From Kineobactrum sediminis (GTDB lineage: Bacteria > Pseudomonadota > Gammaproteobacteria > Pseudomonadales > Halieaceae): DNA of 64,000 nt. The stretch spans positions 248,001 through 312,000 of the forward strand of contig NZ_PKLZ01000002.1 in the NCBI RefSeq assembly GCF_002868715.1, written 5' to 3'. How positions within the stretch are numbered: the stretch's first letter is position 1; every line of letters starts with the position of its first letter. Position numbers and translations under genes: made by a program. Of the stretch, positions 44,698 to 54,053 are shown in pieces. Under the pieces are notes generated by a model. The model did no database searches, had not been told where the DNA came from, and saw only the letters and a program-made list of their open reading frames with translations.

Positions 44698-45630
44698 TTA
44701 CAGGTTGGCGAATACGCGGAGCATTTCTGCGCGCTGCGTGGTATCGGGCACGGGACCGGTGTTCGCCTGCATATTGTCCCGCATGTGACTCACTTTGGAG
44801 GTGGCAGGTATCAGGCAGGTGACCGCGGGGTGGCCCAGAATCCACTTGAGGTAGAACTGGCCCCAGCTGGTGCAACCAAGCTCCCGGGCGACCATCGGCA
44901 AAGCCTTGCCGCGGGATTTCGCGAACAGCGCGCCGCGCTGGTAAGGGCGATTGATCATGGTGGCGATGCCCTGGTCCTGCGCTACCGGCAACAGTGCCCG
45001 CTCGGCAACGCGATCTTCCATGTTGTAGCTGAACTGGACAAAATCCAGTGGTTCCCGGCGCATGATATCGAGTAGTTCACTGTGGTAGCGGCCATGGGAA
45101 GTGGTGATGCCGATATAGCGGACCCTGCCCTCGGCTTTCCAGGCTTTGAGTGTTGCCAGGTGAGTACGCCAGTCCTTCAGGTTATGAATGGCGATCAGGT
45201 CGAGCGGCTCCACCGCCATGCGTTCGGCGGAAGCCTGCATTTGCTCGATACCTTCTTCCCTGCCGGTGGTCCAGACCTTGGTGGCGGCGAATACGGGGGG
45301 CCGCGGTGTCAGCTGGCGCAGGATGTCGCCCACCCGGGATTCGGCCTTTCCGTACATGGGGGAGGAATCAATGACCTTGCCGCCGCCCTCAAAGAACGCC
45401 TCCATGACCTCCTTCAGCTGGGCCAGTATCTCTGGTGATGCCGGCTCGTCAAAGGTCCGCGAGGTACCCATGCCGATTACCGGTAAGTGTTCCCCGGTGC
45501 TGGGTATTGGGCGGGTATTGGCGCGGGTGGTGGTCATGGCCGTAGCGGGATTCGCCGCGGCAGTGGCGACCAGGCCGCGAGACGCGGCCAGGGCGGCGAG
45601 CACTTGCAGAATGTGTCGTCTGGTTACCAT
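44698..45630 (-). CDS. Aldo/keto reductase with Tat signal
   Basis: A 310-aa TIM-barrel aldo-keto reductase. The N-terminus MVTRRHILQVLAALAASRGL carries a twin arginine and hydrophobic core, so it is predicted to be exported, which is uncommon for NAD(P)H-dependent enzymes. The barrel includes IGMGTSRTFDEP, the active-site tyrosine in SSPMYGKAESRVGD and lysine in AATKVWTTGR. No cofactor supply is known in the periplasm, so folding with bound cofactor before Tat export is expected. The substrate is unknown. It lies 12 bp after pbpG. Confidence 0.87.
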   Translation of the reverse strand: MVTRRHILQVLAALAASRGLVATAAANPATAMTTTRANTRPIPSTGEHLPVIGMGTSRTFDEPASPEILAQLKEVMEAFFEGGGKVIDSSPMYGKAESRVGDILRQLTPRPPVFAATKVWTTGREEGIEQMQASAERMAVEPLDLIAIHNLKDWRTHLATLKAWKAEGRVRYIGITTSHGRYHSELLDIMRREPLDFVQFSYNMEDRVAERALLPVAQDQGIATMINRPYQRGALFAKSRGKALPMVARELGCTSWGQFYLKWILGHPAVTCLIPATSKVSHMRDNMQANTGPVPDTTQRAEMLRVFANL

Positions 45631-45642
45631 ACGTCTACCTCC

Positions 45643-46473
45643 CTAAGTATTCGCGAGCATCCACTTGCGCAGGCGGTTGGAGTCGCCAAACGGGGTCAGC
45701 TTGCCAAATGAATTCAGCAGGATTATTGATACCGGTTCACCCTCAATGACCGCCTGCATCACCAAACAACGACCGGCCTCATCAAGATAACCGGTTTTAC
45801 TCAGGCCGATGTCCCAATTCTGGTTCTTCAGCAACCGATTGGTATTACTGTAGTTGAGGACGCCGCGTCTGGGATAGGGGCGGACAGCCAGCCCCCGGGT
45901 AGTGCTGGCTTCGGTGATCAGGGCATATTTGGCGGCGGCCCGGATCATGGTGGCGAGATCGCTCGCGGTAGACAGGTTGTCACTGTGCAACCCCGCGGGG
46001 TCTGCGAACTGGCTGTTGCGCATGCCCAGCTGTTCTGCCTTCAGGTTCATAGCGGCAATGAAGGCGTCCAGGCCGCCTGGCCAGGTGCGGCCGAGGGCGT
46101 GCGCGGCGCGGTTCTCAGATGACATCAGCGCCAGCAGGAGCATCTCGCGACGGCTGAGACTGGCGCCGTACTCCAGCCTCGAGCCAGTGAGGCGCACGAG
46201 GTCGCGGTCATCACGGGTAATGGTGATTTTTTCGTCGAGGTCCAGGCCGGCATCGAGGATGACCATGGCCGTCATCAGCTTGGTGATGGAGGCAATGGGC
46301 CGTACGGTGTTCGTGTCCTTGCCGTAAATGACATTCCCGCTGCCGTCCAGCACCAGTGCCGATGCAGAGCGCAGTCCCGGATTGCCATCGAGATTGGAGA
46401 ATTTATCCGTGCCTGCCGCCAGCGCGAGCGCCGGTAACAGTGAAAGGCATAAACCCAGGCATAAGTTCTTCAT
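45643..46473 (-). CDS. pbpG: D-alanyl-D-alanine endopeptidase (PBP7/8)
   Basis: A 276-aa penicillin-binding protein of the low-molecular-weight class C type. The signal peptide is NLCLGLCLSLLPALALAA. The three active-site motifs are SITK (S62, K65), SEN in LMSSENRAAHALG and KTG in GLSKTGYLDEAGR. It cleaves peptide cross-bridges in peptidoglycan, by family knowledge. ATG 46473 gives the normal signal peptide; an earlier in-frame start adds seven residues. It is followed closely by the aldo-keto reductase. Confidence 0.9.
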   Translation of the reverse strand: MKNLCLGLCLSLLPALALAAGTDKFSNLDGNPGLRSASALVLDGSGNVIYGKDTNTVRPIASITKLMTAMVILDAGLDLDEKITITRDDRDLVRLTGSRLEYGASLSRREMLLLALMSSENRAAHALGRTWPGGLDAFIAAMNLKAEQLGMRNSQFADPAGLHSDNLSTASDLATMIRAAAKYALITEASTTRGLAVRPYPRRGVLNYSNTNRLLKNQNWDIGLSKTGYLDEAGRCLVMQAVIEGEPVSIILLNSFGKLTPFGDSNRLRKWMLANT

Positions 46474-46575
46474 AGTATGACCCTGTCGAATCAATGGCAG
46501 TGGGGTACTTTCGACCCCAGGTTACCGGGTATTCTGCATCAGGGGCCTGTGCCACGCCAGCACTGCCTTGCGCCG

Positions 46576-47580
46576 TTAGCCGGGGTCCGACTCCGCGCCT
46601 GCGGACACCCGCAGCAAGCCGCGGAAGATACGCTGGGCAGAAGTCTGGCCGCTGAGCACATTGTATACATCGGTGGCTATGGGCATTTCCACCCCGTACT
46701 GCTCTGCCAGCGCCATCACTGCCGGTGCGCTCTTGGCGCCCTCGGCGACCATGAACATTTCGGCGCTGATATCGGCCAGTGAGCGGCCCCTGCCCAGCTC
46801 AATACCCACGTGCCGGTTGCGACTCTGGGGACTGGTGCAGGTGGCGATCATGTCACCCATGCCCGCCAGCCCGGAAAAGGTTTCCGGCTGGCAGCCCATC
46901 GCGGCTCCCAGGCGGCTCATTTCCGCCAGCCCGCGGGTGATCAGTGAGGCCCGGGTATTATCCCCCGCGCCCAGGCCGTCGCCCATACCAACGGCGATGG
47001 CAATAATGTTCTTGAGCACGCCACCCAGCTCACACCCTACCACGTCGGTATTGGTGTAAACCCGGAACAGGCCGCTGGAAAAGAGCGATTGCAGTTCGCG
47101 CACGATGATGGCGTCTTCCATGGCGATAACACTGGCGGCGGCCTGGCCGGCCATGATCTCCCGGGCGAGATTGGGCCCGGTCAGTACCCCGACCGGGTGC
47201 CCCGGTAAAACCTGGGAGATGATTTCGGTCATGCGCATGCGGGTGTCCAGCTCCAGGCCCTTGCTGAGGCTGATGACGGGCACCCAGGGACGGATATGTT
47301 TCCGGACCTCCTCCAGTACGCTGCGAAAGTTCTGCGAGGGGATACCCATGACGACGACGTCGGCACCGGCCACTGCTTCGCCGATGTCGGAGGTTGCACG
47401 CAACTTTTCCGGCAGCCGGGCGCCGGGCAGGTAGGTTTCGTTACTGTGTTGTTGGTTAATCTCGCGCACGGTATCCGCATTGCGCGCCCAGAGAGTAACG
47501 GGCGCATTGCGGGTCACCAGTGCGGCCACGGTGGTGCCCCAGGAGCCGCCGCCAAGCAGCCCGACTTTCAGATTATTCAT
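46576..47580 (-). CDS. gpsA: Glycerol-3-phosphate dehydrogenase [NAD(P)+]
   Basis: A 334-aa enzyme making sn-glycerol 3-phosphate from dihydroxyacetone phosphate for phospholipid synthesis. The dinucleotide-binding GGGSWG (residues 10-15) is followed by VTLWARNADTVREIN. The C-terminal domain contains GCELGGVLKNIIAIAVGMGD, with the conserved lysine, and NTRASLITRGLAEMSRLG. Start ATG 47580 overlaps the plsB stop by 4 bp (ATGA), so its product is made in step with the acyltransferase that uses it. Confidence 0.95.
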   Translation of the reverse strand: MNNLKVGLLGGGSWGTTVAALVTRNAPVTLWARNADTVREINQQHSNETYLPGARLPEKLRATSDIGEAVAGADVVVMGIPSQNFRSVLEEVRKHIRPWVPVISLSKGLELDTRMRMTEIISQVLPGHPVGVLTGPNLAREIMAGQAAASVIAMEDAIIVRELQSLFSSGLFRVYTNTDVVGCELGGVLKNIIAIAVGMGDGLGAGDNTRASLITRGLAEMSRLGAAMGCQPETFSGLAGMGDMIATCTSPQSRNRHVGIELGRGRSLADISAEMFMVAEGAKSAPAVMALAEQYGVEMPIATDVYNVLSGQTSAQRIFRGLLRVSAGAESDPG

Positions 47581-49964
47581 TCTTGTGATTCCTTGAAACG
47601 GTCGCGGCCGGTGAGGCCGATGGCGCGGATGACCTCAAGCCGGCGTTTTATGTCTCGTAACTGGCGTGCCAGCGCCTGCCTTTTTCGGGACAGTTCGGGC
47701 CCGTCACCGGAGGTCAGTTGCCGGTGTTCCAGCATCTGGAAGCCGTTACTGAACAGTAGTTTGCCGATTGAGGATTCGCTACTGATACGACGTTGCAGAT
47801 ACAGTTGACGGCCGAGTTTGAGTGCCTGGTTGATGCATGTCTGACGGTCCAGCGATGCATCCGGCGGCAACCGCGCAAGCAGGTCGGAGACCACTGAATA
47901 GGCCTCGGCATAGGTCAGCAGGCTGACGTGGGCAACCAGCGGCGTCATCCCGAGCAATAATTGGGTAAAGCCTCCCGGCCCGCGTGCTATCAGGCTTTCC
48001 CATTGGGGGTTGTAGCGTTCCAGTTCATCGCGAATTTCCTGGTGAAACTGGGTGGTCGGGGCGTAGAAAAACTCGAACTTGAACAGGTCGCGCAGCTCAT
48101 CGACCTCGGCCCAGAACATCTGCGCTGGGTCGCCACTGTCGGCCTCTGTGCCCTTGACCAGCGCCAGTTCAATAATGGCCTTGTTGATGAAGAAGTGAAT
48201 AATGGTGTTCCGGTAGTAGCTGGCTACCGGATGTTGTTCGAGGGCGATCCCGTATACCACCTCCGGTCCTTCATCATAGCGGGTGACGATACCCTCGTTG
48301 AGCATGATGCCCAGCAAGCCATCCATGTGCTCGGCGTAGCTGCGATCGAAGTCTTCGGAGATACGCAGCTGGCGTTGCTCAGCCCAGGCCAGCAGCGCGT
48401 CCAGTTCCTCGACGACTTCAGTTTCAGTGAGTGCCTTGGGTGCGGCGCCCAGGAGGCTCATGGTCACCAGTGACGGGAAAGTGATGGGTGTTACCCGGTT
48501 AGCTTCCACCGCTACTTCGAAGGCGATCTTGGACAGGGCCAGGCTGTCATCCGGCGCCGGCGCCTGCGGCAGGACCACTGGTTTGCCAATGTCCATATAG
48601 ACCTTGCCCATGGGGCGCGCCAGGCTGCGAACATAGCCAATAAACCAGCGTAGTGACTCGGCACCCTTGCCGCGACCGGTTTGTTCGGTAGCGTACTCCT
48701 CGACATCGCGGATCAGGTCGTAACTGATGGTGATGGGAATGATGTGGATATCGCGGGCACCGGTGGCGTGGCAGGCTTCCAGCACATATTTGAGCAGGCC
48801 GTAGCGAGGCGGCATGAGCTTGCCCATGCGCGAACGGGTACCCTCGAAGGACCAGTTCATCGGGAACCGCTTTTCCATCAGGTAGCCGATGTAGTGGCGC
48901 AGGGTGAGTTTGTACAGCGTGTTGTCACCGAAGCTGCGCTTGATGAAGATGCCGCCGGCGCGGTGCACCAGAAAGCCGATCCCGGCAAAGTTGATGTTGG
49001 CGCCACCGAACATGTGCGGCATCGGGAAGTCATTGTCGTAGAGGACCTTTGGCACCACCATGCCGTCGAGATAGGTTTTGTGGGTCCATAGCAGCATTGC
49101 GGGGTGGTCGCGCACGATCCGGCGCATTTCTTCAATCGCCGCGGGGTCGTAAACAATACGATCTTCGTAGCCCAGGCCCAGGCAGAACTTGTTGAAGCGG
49201 GCGTAGACATCCAGCCAGAAGGTGTTGGGGATGGAGATCATTTCCTTCATGTAGGCGCTGGCTTCTTTCAACAGCGCCGCCCGGGTTGTGCCCTGCTCGG
49301 CGGCGAGTTCTTTCAGGGCCTCGTTATAACTGCGGTTGGCGCGGAGGCTTTCGGCCACATAACGCGGTACCTTGTAACGACTGCCCTGAAGTCGGCGCTC
49401 GGCAATGTCGAGAACGACCGCTGCCTGTCGTGCGACAAATACCCCAAAGGAATCCGGGGCTTCGCTGCTGCTCTGGCCATACTTGCCCTCGTAGCGGGCG
49501 CGCAGGTTGCCCAGCGAATCGGGTTCGCCGCTCACCAGGTGCAGGCGCTCCGGCTCTCGTCGGGCAATCTTGCGGGCGCGACGCGGGCTGGGCCGACGGG
49601 GGTCACCAAAAAGAAGATCCTGCAGGCGCGGCCCCGAATTAATGGCTTCCAGTGGCGGCGTCCAGGCAACCCGCAAGGGTGCGACCATGGTATCGTCGGG
49701 CAGCGCCAGGCCGGTGCGGAGACTACTGACATCAATGCCCTTGCGGTCATCACCAAGTTTCAGCACCAGGCGCACACTTTCCCGAGCCCCATGGCCATCA
49801 TCCTGCTCCGTGTCCGGGGATGATTGTTCGGGCGCGCCCTCATGTTCCGTTATCCATCGTTCCAGCAATTGCTGTTCAAAGCGGTTGCGCGCATCGAGAA
49901 TAAAGACAACCCTCGAAGCGGTTGCCGGCCAGGGATTGTGAGTGGAGTTGTTCGCCGGGCTCAC
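47577..49964 (-). CDS. plsB: Glycerol-3-phosphate acyltransferase
   Basis: A 795-aa membrane-bound enzyme that acylates the sn-1 position of glycerol 3-phosphate, using acyl-CoA or acyl-ACP. Full PlsB length and motifs are present: HKTYLD (H295, D300), FGGANINFAGIGFLVHRAGG IFI, the substrate-binding FEGTRSR-type stretch SFEGTRSRMGK and IPITISYD. The start is GTG 49964, overlapping the upstream HAD-PlsC stop by GTGA, and its own stop overlaps gpsA. Confidence 0.95.
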   Translation of the reverse strand: MSPANNSTHNPWPATASRVVFILDARNRFEQQLLERWITEHEGAPEQSSPDTEQDDGHGARESVRLVLKLGDDRKGIDVSSLRTGLALPDDTMVAPLRVAWTPPLEAINSGPRLQDLLFGDPRRPSPRRARKIARREPERLHLVSGEPDSLGNLRARYEGKYGQSSSEAPDSFGVFVARQAAVVLDIAERRLQGSRYKVPRYVAESLRANRSYNEALKELAAEQGTTRAALLKEASAYMKEMISIPNTFWLDVYARFNKFCLGLGYEDRIVYDPAAIEEMRRIVRDHPAMLLWTHKTYLDGMVVPKVLYDNDFPMPHMFGGANINFAGIGFLVHRAGGIFIKRSFGDNTLYKLTLRHYIGYLMEKRFPMNWSFEGTRSRMGKLMPPRYGLLKYVLEACHATGARDIHIIPITISYDLIRDVEEYATEQTGRGKGAESLRWFIGYVRSLARPMGKVYMDIGKPVVLPQAPAPDDSLALSKIAFEVAVEANRVTPITFPSLVTMSLLGAAPKALTETEVVEELDALLAWAEQRQLRISEDFDRSYAEHMDGLLGIMLNEGIVTRYDEGPEVVYGIALEQHPVASYYRNTIIHFFINKAIIELALVKGTEADSGDPAQMFWAEVDELRDLFKFEFFYAPTTQFHQEIRDELERYNPQWESLIARGPGGFTQLLLGMTPLVAHVSLLTYAEAYSVVSDLLARLPPDASLDRQTCINQALKLGRQLYLQRRISSESSIGKLLFSNGFQMLEHRQLTSGDGPELSRKRQALARQLRDIKRRLEVIRAIGLTGRDRFKESQE

Positions 49965-51598
49965 GCTTGGTCCGCTCCCGTGCCGGTGGTGGTTTTGTTA
50001 CTGGTGGCAGACCTTGGTCTTGACTTCGGCCTGGCTGCTTTCGCTTTACCTGCGGGCCGGGCTTTTGCCGGCGTTATAGTTTTGGGCTTGGGCTTGGGCT
50101 TCGTTTTTGCCCTTGTTTTTGTTGTTGCCTTTACTTTTGGCGAAGGTTTTTTACCTGTCGACGCCTTCTCCACGGGCTGCCCGAGAGTGGCCAGGAACAG
50201 ATTGCGGACCTCACGCACATGGTCGTTTAGTGTTGCCAGCTGCCACTGGCTGGTATCAATGGGTGGCAATACCTCCACATCGACCGTGGCTGGACGGAAT
50301 ACGAATTCACCCTTGGGCGCGACGTCGCCGGCATTGCGGATAACGATGGGTACGATTGGCACCCCGGCCTGCAGCGCCAGGTGGAAGGCGCCTTTTTTGA
50401 AAGCGCCCAGACGGGGCGATACGCTGCGGGTACCTTCGGGGGCGAGGGCGACCGATTTGCCCTCGCCGCGCAGGGCACTGACCAGTGGCGCCATGGCTTC
50501 AATGGCGCTGCCGGCATTGGCGCGGTCGATCATTACCACACCGCCCAGCTCCAGCACCTTGCCGATCACCGGTATATCGCGAATTTCCTTTTTCCCTACC
50601 CCGGCCATATCCCGGCGCAACAAACTGGCGATAATGACCACGTCCGCCTTGCTCTGGTGGTTGAAAATGAACACCGCCGGACGCTGCGACCACAGGTGTT
50701 CCTGGCCTTTGACATTCAGGTCCAGGCCTATCAGTGCGCTGGCGGTATCGGCGAACAGGGACAGGGAGAAGTTGAGTGACTGGCGCCGGGAGCGGGTTAA
50801 TGCGTAAACCGGCAAACTGGCCAGAAAGGTAGGAACCAGGCTTACGGTAGCAGCCGCGGAACGCAGATACTGGCCCAGGGATGGGCGACCGCGGCTGACA
50901 AAGCGCGCCGTTGGCCACTGGCGGTCCCGGGCAATGCCCAGCAAACCGTTGCTGGGGTTGAGGACCCGCGGGTAACGTACACGCTCCAGCAACAGAATGT
51001 CGTCCTCGCTGTCGCTGTAAAAAAAACTGTTATCCAGATCCGCGCCCTGTTCCCGCGCGAGCTGCTCGGCGGCATCTACCTTGCCCTGGCCAAAGCAGGT
51101 AGGCCGTACTACACCACCGGTAAATCTGCCCTCCGCCACCTCCAGCCCGGTGCACATTACATGGTCTATGCCCAGGTCACGGGCAGCAGGTTGTACCTGG
51201 TATGGGGTTGCCGAGGATATAATGGCTACCGTGTGGCCTCTGGCCACGTGGGCGTCAATCAGGGCTCGCGACTCCGGGTATACCCGCCGAGCAATCTGGT
51301 CCCGGTACAGTGTTTCGCCGAATTCGATGTAACTGGCTTCATCGATACCGCGCAGGAACTGTGCAGTGACCGTCATCATGGCGGAAAAGCCCATACTGCC
51401 AAGGCCGAAGCTGGTCATGGCCTGTACCAGCTCAATCAGTTCCCGGGCTGAGAGGTCGCCCCGGCGCAGCTGTTCCCGAAGAAAGACAGTGGCGGAATAG
51501 CCGGAGATTACGGTACCGTCAAAATCAAAAATGGCCGCAACCGATGGCCCCGCCGGGGCTTTCTCGATATCCCTGAGTAATTGTTTAATGCTGGCCAT
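49961..51598 (-). CDS. HAD-IB phosphatase fused to PlsC-type acyltransferase, with basic tail
   Basis: A 545-aa fusion. Residues 1 to about 230 are a HAD-IB (SerB-like) phosphatase with FDFDGTVIS (nucleophile D25, acid D27). Residues from about 270 to 470 are a 1-acylglycerol-3-phosphate acyltransferase with FNHQSKADV (HX4D) and APEGTRS. This HAD-acyltransferase combination is known. The last ~70 residues are an unusual Lys/Pro/Ala/Thr tail with runs such as KTRAKTKPKPKPKTITPAKA, resembling eukaryotic histone H1-type tails. It overlaps plsB by 4 bp and heads the phospholipid operon. Confidence 0.92.
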   Translation of the reverse strand: MASIKQLLRDIEKAPAGPSVAAIFDFDGTVISGYSATVFLREQLRRGDLSARELIELVQAMTSFGLGSMGFSAMMTVTAQFLRGIDEASYIEFGETLYRDQIARRVYPESRALIDAHVARGHTVAIISSATPYQVQPAARDLGIDHVMCTGLEVAEGRFTGGVVRPTCFGQGKVDAAEQLAREQGADLDNSFFYSDSEDDILLLERVRYPRVLNPSNGLLGIARDRQWPTARFVSRGRPSLGQYLRSAAATVSLVPTFLASLPVYALTRSRRQSLNFSLSLFADTASALIGLDLNVKGQEHLWSQRPAVFIFNHQSKADVVIIASLLRRDMAGVGKKEIRDIPVIGKVLELGGVVMIDRANAGSAIEAMAPLVSALRGEGKSVALAPEGTRSVSPRLGAFKKGAFHLALQAGVPIVPIVIRNAGDVAPKGEFVFRPATVDVEVLPPIDTSQWQLATLNDHVREVRNLFLATLGQPVEKASTGKKPSPKVKATTKTRAKTKPKPKPKTITPAKARPAGKAKAARPKSRPRSATSNKTTTGTGADQA

Positions 51599-51722
51599 CA
51601 GATTCCCCGGTTCGCCCCGCCAGGGGGCACCTTTATTGTTGGCACAAGCATAGCGACCCCAATCGAGATAAGGAACCCTTCAGCTGGTACCTTCTGTCCC
51701 GGTCGGCGCCGTCACTACACCG

Positions 51723-52178
51723 TCATTCCAGCGGCTGCAGATTACCCGCCTCATCAAGTGCCATCAGCGCATTGCGCGGGTCCTCGGTTTCCCAGTAACC
51801 ACGCAACGACAGCAGCTTGCCTTCGTCGTTGACGTGGTAGGTGAAAATGCCGTGCACCTTCTGTTGCAGCCGGTTGCCGTCGCCGCCGTCAATAGTGATG
51901 GTGAGGTTGACGTGATTGGCCACTTCATTTGCTGCGGCGAAGGACTCCAGTATTTCAATGCGAATATCCACGGGGGCAATAAAATTATCCCAGAAGGCTT
52001 CCCGCGCCGCCGGCCCACGGTGACCATGGCCGTCCGGATCAATATGGGAGACCCCGATCGGGTCCTGGATAATGGCGTCTTCGGCATAGAGATCCAGCCA
52101 GCCTTGCCGATCTTTGTTGTGTACATATTCCCTGGACAGCAGTGCTGCACGGCGGGCAGGGTGTTCATTTTCAAACAT
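51723..52178 (-). CDS. SnoaL-like/NTF2-fold protein
   Basis: A 151-aa cone-shaped alpha+beta-barrel protein. The sequence RAALLSREYVHNKDRQGWLDLYAEDAII and DNFIAPVDIRIEILESFAAAN are typical of limonene-hydroxide/steroid-isomerase-like SnoaL proteins; a specific enzyme cannot be assigned. It stands alone between the HAD-PlsC gene and the divergent kinase gene. It belongs to a different subgroup from the genes at 25100 and 63495. Confidence 0.82.
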   Translation of the reverse strand: MFENEHPARRAALLSREYVHNKDRQGWLDLYAEDAIIQDPIGVSHIDPDGHGHRGPAAREAFWDNFIAPVDIRIEILESFAAANEVANHVNLTITIDGGDGNRLQQKVHGIFTYHVNDEGKLLSLRGYWETEDPRNALMALDEAGNLQPLE

Positions 52179-52434
52179 GCGTATTCTCCATGAGCGAATA
52201 GACTGCGGGTCGGTTTATGCGGCCGGTACCTTGTCCAGCCGGTGTCGCGCGTCAGGCGCAGGCCCAAGTGTACCAGTAGTGAGCTGTGCTGCCAGCGGTG
52301 ATGGTTTACTGACAAAATAGGGATTGGCGGTATCGTGCTTGGTGGGTTCAAAGGTTACGATAGGCGCATCGGCCTGCAGCGCAGCCAGGCACGGGTATCT
52401 TTCCCGGGGCGAATAAAACTGGAGTCAATGGATC
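52179..52434. other. Intergenic region upstream of kinase and SnoaL genes
   Basis: About 255 bp between divergent genes. It presumably holds both promoters; I see no hairpin, repeat or coding signal that stands out. Confidence 0.3.
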
Positions 52435-54042
52435 ATGGCAAATTCTGAAGACAAACCCGGCCTACCGGGCGATGACCCTGAGATGACGGTAGTGGCTCAA
52501 GACGACCCGGAGCACATTCCGGCGATTCCGCAAGGCAACGAGGATAAAACGATTGTAGCCCCGCGGGCCCCGCGTGTGCCCGAGGGCAATGAAGACGAGA
52601 CCGTGGTAACGCCACAGGAGCCGGAATTTTCAGCGGACAGCGATGAGGATATCCCGGTCTCCCAGCCGCAGCCGGGAGCGTATACCGCAGCGCGACTTAC
52701 CACCCAGGCGCTTGCGGATGACTCCACCCAGGTCAAGACCCAGCCGGATATTTCCCCGCTCACCGGGCGCAGTTACGTTCCGCACTCGAGAAACGTCATC
52801 AAGGACCGCTTTGTCCTGGAGTCCCGTCTTGGCAAGGGGGGGATGGGGCAGGTGTACCGGGCCCGCGACCTGCGCAAGGAAGAAGCGGAGGATGATAATC
52901 CCTGGGTGGCCATCAAATTCCTGGGGGAGGAATTCAGTCGCCATCCCAAGGCACTGATCAGTTTGCAGCGCGAGGCGAAGAAGTCGCAGCAGCTGGCACA
53001 TCCCAACGTCCTTACCGTGTACGACTTTGATCGCGATGGTGATCGCGTCTTCATGACCATGGAGTTGCTGGAGGGTGCGCCTCTTTCGGCTTTGAAGTCT
53101 CTCAAGTTTGCCGAGGGTAAAATGCCGCTCACCGCGGACCTCATTGTACAGATGGCGGCAGGCCTGGCCTACGCACATCAGCACGGTGTGGTGCACTCGG
53201 ATTTCAAGCCGGATAACGTGTTTGTGACTGCTGAGGGGCGGATCAAGATTCTCGATTTCGGTATCGCCCGGATCGTGGATTCGGCCACGCAAAAGGACAG
53301 CTTTGATGCCGGCGAGCTTGGGGCCATGACGCTGCGTTATGCCTCACTGGAAATGTTGCGTCGGGAAAAGGAGCCGCATCCCTCAGACGATGTATACGCT
53401 CTGGGCCTGATTGCCTATCAACTGTTCGACGGTGCCCATCCCTACGGTGGGCGCACGGCAGAGGATGCATTCCAGCAGGGTTTGAAGCCAAAGCCCCTTA
53501 CCAAAAACATCAAACGGCATCAGTGGAAGGCCATTGCCGGTGCGCTGCAGCTGGAACGCAGCAACCGAACCGCCACCGCCGAGCAGTTTCTGAAGGAATT
53601 CACCGGTGCCAGCCTGCGCAACCGGCTGCTGACAGCGGCGGTGTTGGTGCTGGCAATATCCTCCGGGTTCTTCGCCTGGGAAGCGAGCAAGCCCGAGGGC
53701 CCCGCGGTGGCTTTTACCGAACTGCCGGTACAAGTCCAGAGCCAGTTCAGGGAAAATATCGACCGCGGCCTGCAGTCGGCCGGGATCCAGGACTGGGACG
53801 GTGCCTCCCGCTACTTCATGGCGGCTTATGCCCTGCATCCGCGTAATCCTGAGGCGGAAAAGGGTCTTGAAATGCTGGTTGAAAACCTGGCGCGGATGGC
53901 GCCGACTGCGACCTCTCCCCGCGAGCAGGGTTACCTGTTGAAAATCATGGACGCGTACGCGGAGGAAAACGAATACCTGGCCAACAGCAGCCAGCTTGCG
54001 GCCACCCGTGACCTGCTGCGGGGGAAATTGGCGGATAATTGA
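52435..54042 (+). CDS. Membrane Ser/Thr protein kinase with TxV-rich N-terminus
   Basis: A 535-aa Hanks-type kinase. Residues 1-115 are acidic and contain three repeats around a threonine (PEMTVV, NEDKTIVAP, NEDETVVTP). The kinase domain spans about 125-390: glycine loop GKGGMG (133-138), K161 in VAIKF, catalytic HSDFKPDN (D256) and DFGIAR (274-279). HSDF in place of HRDL is found in a subset of proteobacterial kinases. A single transmembrane helix (LLTAAVLVLAISSGFFAW, about 398-415) leads to a periplasmic TPR-like part. Downstream lie a lipoprotein hydrolase and a caspase-fold lipoprotein. Confidence 0.93.
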   Translation: MANSEDKPGLPGDDPEMTVVAQDDPEHIPAIPQGNEDKTIVAPRAPRVPEGNEDETVVTPQEPEFSADSDEDIPVSQPQPGAYTAARLTTQALADDSTQVKTQPDISPLTGRSYVPHSRNVIKDRFVLESRLGKGGMGQVYRARDLRKEEAEDDNPWVAIKFLGEEFSRHPKALISLQREAKKSQQLAHPNVLTVYDFDRDGDRVFMTMELLEGAPLSALKSLKFAEGKMPLTADLIVQMAAGLAYAHQHGVVHSDFKPDNVFVTAEGRIKILDFGIARIVDSATQKDSFDAGELGAMTLRYASLEMLRREKEPHPSDDVYALGLIAYQLFDGAHPYGGRTAEDAFQQGLKPKPLTKNIKRHQWKAIAGALQLERSNRTATAEQFLKEFTGASLRNRLLTAAVLVLAISSGFFAWEASKPEGPAVAFTELPVQVQSQFRENIDRGLQSAGIQDWDGASRYFMAAYALHPRNPEAEKGLEMLVENLARMAPTATSPREQGYLLKIMDAYAEENEYLANSSQLAATRDLLRGKLADN

Positions 54043-54053
54043 GCCGGGCGAAC

